Below the pieces are notes generated by a model. That model was not told where the DNA came from, searched no databases, and saw only the letters and a list, made by a program, of their open reading frames with translations. From Chloroflexota bacterium (GTDB lineage Bacteria > Chloroflexota > Dehalococcoidia > UBA1151 > TMED-70): a stretch of 37,686 bases of DNA. The position numbers were made by a program, and so were the translations under genes. The stretch is taken from positions 111,226-148,911 of the forward strand of contig PBLU01000016.1 in NCBI GenBank assembly GCA_002721875.1, read 5' to 3'. Of this stretch, positions 34,318-37,686 are shown piece after piece (within the stretch, counting starts at the first letter, position 1; every line of letters begins with the position of its first letter).

Positions 34318-34517
34318 AAAATATTTTTTGCTGATGAAACATCTATCATAATTATTTTATGTCATAAGAAAAAATATTTATTCATTTATGACAAACTAAA
34401 CTATCTCTAACGTTATTCAAAAATTGGCTAAAATTAAATTTCTCTAATTTCTAAAGTTATAAAAATTCGATTAAAAAATCCTATGCGATGATAAAAAAAT
34501 TAAAATAACCTTTTTCT
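34318..34517. other. 200-base divergent intergenic region
   Basis: AT-rich spacer between the DUF2298 gene and the XRE regulator, which are divergent. No gene is visible. It contains the inverted repeat at 34360-34393 and several weak TAAAAT/TATAAA boxes, none with a convincing -35. It is where both promoters must lie. Confidence 0.6.
34360..34393. repeat. 8-bp inverted repeat, possible XRE operator
   Basis: TGTCATAA (34360-34367) and TTATGACA (34386-34393) with an 18-base spacer, centre to centre 26 bases. It lies about 125-158 bases upstream of the XRE regulator and 43-76 bases upstream of the divergent DUF2298 gene, so one dimer or two dimers of the regulator could bind. Binding is inference. 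Confidence 0.35.
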
Positions 34518-34910
34518 ATGGTTATAAATAACATCAATAAAATTAACAATTTTGAGTGGAATTCTGAAACAGTTCTTGCACTTAGAGATCATATTGGAAA
34601 TTCTCAGACAAAACTTGCCAGTGAATTAGGTGTAAGGCAACAAACTATTAGTGAATGGGAACAAGGTCAATATAAACCAAGAGGAGCTTCTATAACTCTC
34701 CTCAATCTTTTGGGAAGAACTGCTGGATTCCCATTTCAAAAATACCCAAAGAAAAAATCACAATTATCTTTCGAGAGATTTGGATTTGAATCCGCTAAAT
34801 CTGTGGATGAAAAAAATGTCATAAAATCTAATTTAGCTTCGAGGCAAAAAATTAAGCGTCTAAATTCTATAGACGAATTTGAAAAAAGGAATAATGAAAT
34901 ACCAATTTAA
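34518..34910 (+). CDS. XRE-family helix-turn-helix protein
   Basis: A 130-residue DNA-binding protein. Residues about 15-62 are an HTH_3 domain: VLALRDHIGNSQTKLASELG, then VRQQTISEWEQGQYKPRGA, with the recognition helix QQTISEWE. The GQYKPRGASITLLNLL ending is a form I recall as common in Chloroflexota regulators. The C-terminal 60 residues are basic, low in hydrophobics and probably unstructured. No ribosome-binding site is seen. It is divergent from the DUF2298 gene and 38 bases before the acyl-CoA dehydrogenases, so it may control either neighbour. Confidence 0.85.
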   Translation: MVINNINKINNFEWNSETVLALRDHIGNSQTKLASELGVRQQTISEWEQGQYKPRGASITLLNLLGRTAGFPFQKYPKKKSQLSFERFGFESAKSVDEKNVIKSNLASRQKIKRLNSIDEFEKRNNEIPI

Positions 34911-34948
34911 AGTATAATTAGAATATTTTAATATAATTTCGAATTTCA

Positions 34949-36103
34949 ATGTTTTCAGAAGAAGATTTATCATTCAAAAAAGAATTAAACTCTTTGCTAG
35001 ATAACTTTTTGCCCAATAATTGGCAAAATTATCCTGACGAAAGTTTAGATAGCCATTGGGATATATCTAATAAAATTAAGAATGCATTATCTAAAAAAAA
35101 ATGGATAGCACCTTCTTGGCCAAAAGAGTATGGTGGATTAGGTGGTGATTTTTCTAAGTCAATAATACTTTCAGAAACAATGGCATATAGGATGGCTCCA
35201 GGCAATGATAGATTTGGCGTTAGAATGATTGGTCCCACGATATTAAAATATGGCTCTGAATATCAAAAGAAAAAATTTCTTACAGAAATAACATCGGGGA
35301 AGTCCCAATGGTGTCAAGGTTATTCTGAACCTAATTCAGGATCAGATTTAGCATCAATAACAACCAAAGGTGATTATGATGAAGAGTCAAATACCATTAC
35401 TATTAATGGATCTAAAATTTGGACCACACTCGCCCATCGAGCAAATAGAATGTTCATATTAATTAGAACTCAACCAGATACTAAAAGACATAAAGGGCTA
35501 TCATTACTTCTGTTAGATATGAACGACCCTGGAATAAAAGTTAACCCCATCAAGAATATCTCTGGTAAATCTTCGTTTAATGAAGTCGTTTTTAAAGGGG
35601 TAAAGGTTTCAGCAGATAATGTTATCGGTAAATTACATGATGGATGGATGATTGCTCTAGATTTGTTAAATTTTGAAAGATCTGGAATTGATTACATTGG
35701 ATGGGCTGAAAGATGCTTGGATGATCTTGTAGATTATTGCTATAAAAATAATCTTATAGAAAATCCTGAAATTAAAAATAACTTAGCAATATTAAGGGCT
35801 AATTTAGAATCTGCAAAAATAATGACCTATAAAGCCTTGTGGATCAAAGAACAAAGCAACGAAATTCATATGGAACCATCAATGAGCAAAATATTAGCAA
35901 CCGAAATAAATATTGATATTCATGATTATGCATTCAAGTTATTGAAATCCGAAGCTATTTTTCTTGATACTAAAAATAAGGATTTATTTGCAGAAAGAAT
36001 AATAAAAAATAGATTCTTTTTTGTTTCAGGAGGTATTCTTGGAGGAACTAATGAAATTCAAAAAAATATAATCGCTCAAAGAGGATTAGGACTACCAAGA
36101 TGA
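34949..36103 (+). CDS. Acyl-CoA dehydrogenase, catalytic-type subunit
   Basis: A 384-residue flavoprotein of the acyl-CoA dehydrogenase family. WPKEYGGLGGDF lies in the N-terminal helical domain, WCQGYSEPNSGSDLAS in the beta domain binds FAD and substrate, and GGILGGTNEIQKNIIAQRGLG closes the C-terminal domain. The usual catalytic Glu of medium-chain enzymes (Y-E-G-T) is replaced by Gly in LGGTNE. Glu243 in LLNFERSG sits at the alternative base position used by isovaleryl-CoA-type enzymes and by steroid-degrading FadE heteromers. It overlaps the next gene by 4 bases, suggesting the two form a complex. No clear ribosome-binding site precedes the ATG. Confidence 0.92.
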   Translation: MFSEEDLSFKKELNSLLDNFLPNNWQNYPDESLDSHWDISNKIKNALSKKKWIAPSWPKEYGGLGGDFSKSIILSETMAYRMAPGNDRFGVRMIGPTILKYGSEYQKKKFLTEITSGKSQWCQGYSEPNSGSDLASITTKGDYDEESNTITINGSKIWTTLAHRANRMFILIRTQPDTKRHKGLSLLLLDMNDPGIKVNPIKNISGKSSFNEVVFKGVKVSADNVIGKLHDGWMIALDLLNFERSGIDYIGWAERCLDDLVDYCYKNNLIENPEIKNNLAILRANLESAKIMTYKALWIKEQSNEIHMEPSMSKILATEINIDIHDYAFKLLKSEAIFLDTKNKDLFAERIIKNRFFFVSGGILGGTNEIQKNIIAQRGLGLPR

Positions 36104-37188
36104 TAGATTTCAATATAAATGAGTCACAAAAAATGATTTTAGAATCATTAGATAATGCATTTTCTGACAAAGTAGACTTTAGAAAATTGAATCAAAAAGC
36201 TGAAAATTTAAATGAATATCGATATGGCTATGAAGATGTTGCAAAATTAGGTTATTTAGGTATGCTAACAGATGAAAAATTCGGAGGATTTGGATTAGAT
36301 TTTTTTGACTTTTGCCTATTTATGGAAAAATGGGGATATTATCTATGTAATGGACCAATCATAAATAACTTGATTTCAGGTATTTTTAATATTCAAAATA
36401 TTGACAAAAAAAATTCTTCTAAACTAATCGAAAAACTATCTTCATCTAAAAAAATTATCACCAGCTCTATATCAAATCAGTTTGAATCAAATAAATTTAT
36501 TAATTTCCAAATGAAAGATAATGGTTTTATATTAAGTGGAAAAATTCTAAATTTAGAATTTTTTAATGATTCTACAGATACAATTATCGTAGGAAAAAAT
36601 AATAGCAAAATTAAGTTATTTATTATTCCAAATAATTTATTAATTCCCAGAAATGAAAAAATAAGTCTTATAGGAGACAAAGTTGTTGAATTGGTTTTCA
36701 ATGATTACGAAGTAGAAAAAAAACATATCATTGATTTCGATGTCTCTGAACAAATCTTAGAACAAATTTTTAATTTATCACTCCTTGCTCAATGCTCAGA
36801 ATCAATAGGTTTAAGTCAAAAAATATTCGATAAAACTATTGAATATATATCTAACAGAGAGGCATTTGGTAAAAAAATAGGTGAATTCCAATCATTACAA
36901 CATAAATGCTCAGAAATATTTATTTCAATTAATGAAACCAGAGAATTAATTAGAAATACATCAAAAAATATAGATACCAAGGAATTTTCAAAAAAAGTAT
37001 CTATGACAAAAATCAAATGTGACACCGAACTAGATAAATTATCATGGTTATCCCATCAACTTCATGGTGCCATTGGTTTCACTTGGGATTATGGTTTACA
37101 CTTACTTACAAAAAAAATCCTAATTAACAAAAGCTTAGGCGGTGATTTAGAGTTCCACTCTAAAAGACTTTACCCAGATGATAATTAG
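36100..37188 (+). CDS. Acyl-CoA dehydrogenase-like partner subunit
   Basis: A 362-residue acyl-CoA dehydrogenase family member, more divergent than its neighbour. The N-terminus NINESQKMILESLDN and LGYLGMLTDEKFGGFGLDFF match the family. The beta domain lacks the usual W-x-x-x-x-E-P-x-x-G-S-D motif. SNREAFGKKIGEFQSLQHKC and HQLHGAIGFTWDYGLHLL are C-terminal dimer and FAD segments of FadE subunits that pair with a catalytic partner. I see no catalytic base, so it may be the structural half of an alpha2-beta2 enzyme. It overlaps the upstream gene (ATGA) and the downstream MFS gene by 11 bases. Confidence 0.88.
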   Translation: MIDFNINESQKMILESLDNAFSDKVDFRKLNQKAENLNEYRYGYEDVAKLGYLGMLTDEKFGGFGLDFFDFCLFMEKWGYYLCNGPIINNLISGIFNIQNIDKKNSSKLIEKLSSSKKIITSSISNQFESNKFINFQMKDNGFILSGKILNLEFFNDSTDTIIVGKNNSKIKLFIIPNNLLIPRNEKISLIGDKVVELVFNDYEVEKKHIIDFDVSEQILEQIFNLSLLAQCSESIGLSQKIFDKTIEYISNREAFGKKIGEFQSLQHKCSEIFISINETRELIRNTSKNIDTKEFSKKVSMTKIKCDTELDKLSWLSHQLHGAIGFTWDYGLHLLTKKILINKSLGGDLEFHSKRLYPDDN

Positions 37189-37686
37189 AGATCAACCTTT
37201 TGTAGAATTATTTTTTTCTAGAGAATATTCTTTATTTTGGGTAGCTGCATTATTTTCAAATATAGGAATGTGGGCATTAATTTATGGAAGGCTTTGGCTA
37301 ATGAGAACCATGACAGATTCAGAAGCGCTACTAGGTCTGGTATCAAGTGCAAATTTAACCCCTGTATTACTATTTAGTATTTTTGGCGGAGTAATAGCAG
37401 ATAAATATAATAGACTAAGAATTCTTCAAACTACTAGATTCTTTTTTGCTATCTTAACCCTTCTAACAGGGATAATAATATTTATAAATCTGATGAATCC
37501 ATTGATTTTGATTATTATTAGTTTTTTTACAGGTTGCTTACTAGCAATAGATATTCCATCAAGGGCATCGATGATTGCAAAATTAGTAAAAAAAGAATCT
37601 CTTGCAGTAGGTATATCTATGTACTCAATAGTATTTGGGGTATCGGGAATAATTGGCCCTTCTCTCTTTCATCCAATTGTTATGAA
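37178..37686 (+). CDS. MFS transporter (MFS_3/EntS-like), 5' part
   Basis: An open frame from the ATG at 37178 to the end of the window, 169 complete codons with no stop. It starts MIIRDQPFVELFFSREYS, then FWVAALFSNIGMWALIYG as helix 1. The motif A loop of the major facilitator superfamily is GGVIADKYNRLRIL after helix 2. Helices 3 and 4 and GCLLAIDIPSRASMIAKLV follow, and helix 5 ends near FGVSGIIGPSL. This matches the first half of MFS_3-type exporters, about 400 residues when complete. It overlaps the acyl-CoA dehydrogenase gene by 11 bases, so it is probably in the same operon and might move an acyl substrate or product. Confidence 0.85.
   Translation, partial: MIIRDQPFVELFFSREYSLFWVAALFSNIGMWALIYGRLWLMRTMTDSEALLGLVSSANLTPVLLFSIFGGVIADKYNRLRILQTTRFFFAILTLLTGIIIFINLMNPLILIIISFFTGCLLAIDIPSRASMIAKLVKKESLAVGISMYSIVFGVSGIIGPSLFHPIVM

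Noticed and set aside
1..37686. CRISPR arrays, insertion sequences, phage or defence genes
   Set aside because: No spaced direct repeats, transposase, integrase or phage structural motifs seen. Codon use looks uniform by eye.

Overview
This is a gene-dense, AT-rich (about 30% GC by eye) bacterial chromosome segment. Nothing in it looks like a plasmid, phage or insertion sequence. The best taxonomic clue is the 1394-residue membrane protein at 30133-34317. It joins a GT39-like glycosyltransferase half to a DUF2298 (Chlor_Arch_YYY) half with an N-YYY-FG motif, a family known mainly from Chloroflexota and archaea. Together with a caa3-type oxidase whose subunit II is a lipoprotein fused to cytochrome c, paired acyl-CoA dehydrogenases, a large alpha/beta hydrolase and very short intergenic gaps, this suggests a streamlined, aerobic, probably marine Chloroflexota (Dehalococcoidia/SAR202-like). 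That placement is inference.

Layout. 1-2544: the 5' end of a leftward P1-family peptidase, then rightward ppnP, a 28-residue membrane miniprotein, tRNA-Val, an exported anchored protein and an amidohydrolase. 2547-10317 (all leftward; in transcription order): rdgB, moaA, rnhA, moaC, tRNA-Met, a 2-hydroxyacid dehydrogenase, tRNA-Arg, a 653-residue alpha/beta hydrolase, glmS. 10450-15455 (rightward): coxB-coxA-coxC-coxD(subunit IV)-ctaG, a complete structural set for a caa3 oxidase. 15452-20604 (leftward): pheS-pheT-moeA and a 143-residue unknown protein. 20605-21033: the longest gene-free stretch, with hairpins. 21034-27508 (rightward): an aldo/keto reductase, trpS, trpE-G-D-C-F; trpB and trpA are not present in the window. 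Then a leftward pentapeptide-repeat protein, rightward glnA, leftward HAD hydrolase and DUF2298 protein, and finally rightward XRE regulator, two overlapping acyl-CoA dehydrogenase genes and the start of an MFS transporter that runs off the end.

How it fits together. Molybdenum cofactor synthesis is split between two leftward clusters (moaA/moaC and moeA). Tryptophan synthesis from chorismate to indole-3-glycerol phosphate sits in one overlapping operon led by the Trp-tRNA synthetase. Glutamine synthetase nearby makes the glutamine used by TrpG and GlmS. All three tRNA genes lie 12-22 nt upstream of a co-oriented protein gene, an arrangement that would make the processed tRNA 3' end the 5' end of the mRNA. 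I found no phage, CRISPR or defence system. The most interesting unexplained items are the tRNA-mRNA junctions, the tRNA-Arg with a GCG anticodon, the structured leader before the trp gene cluster, overlapping divergent promoters between rdgB and coxB, and a glutamine synthetase lacking the adenylylation tyrosine.
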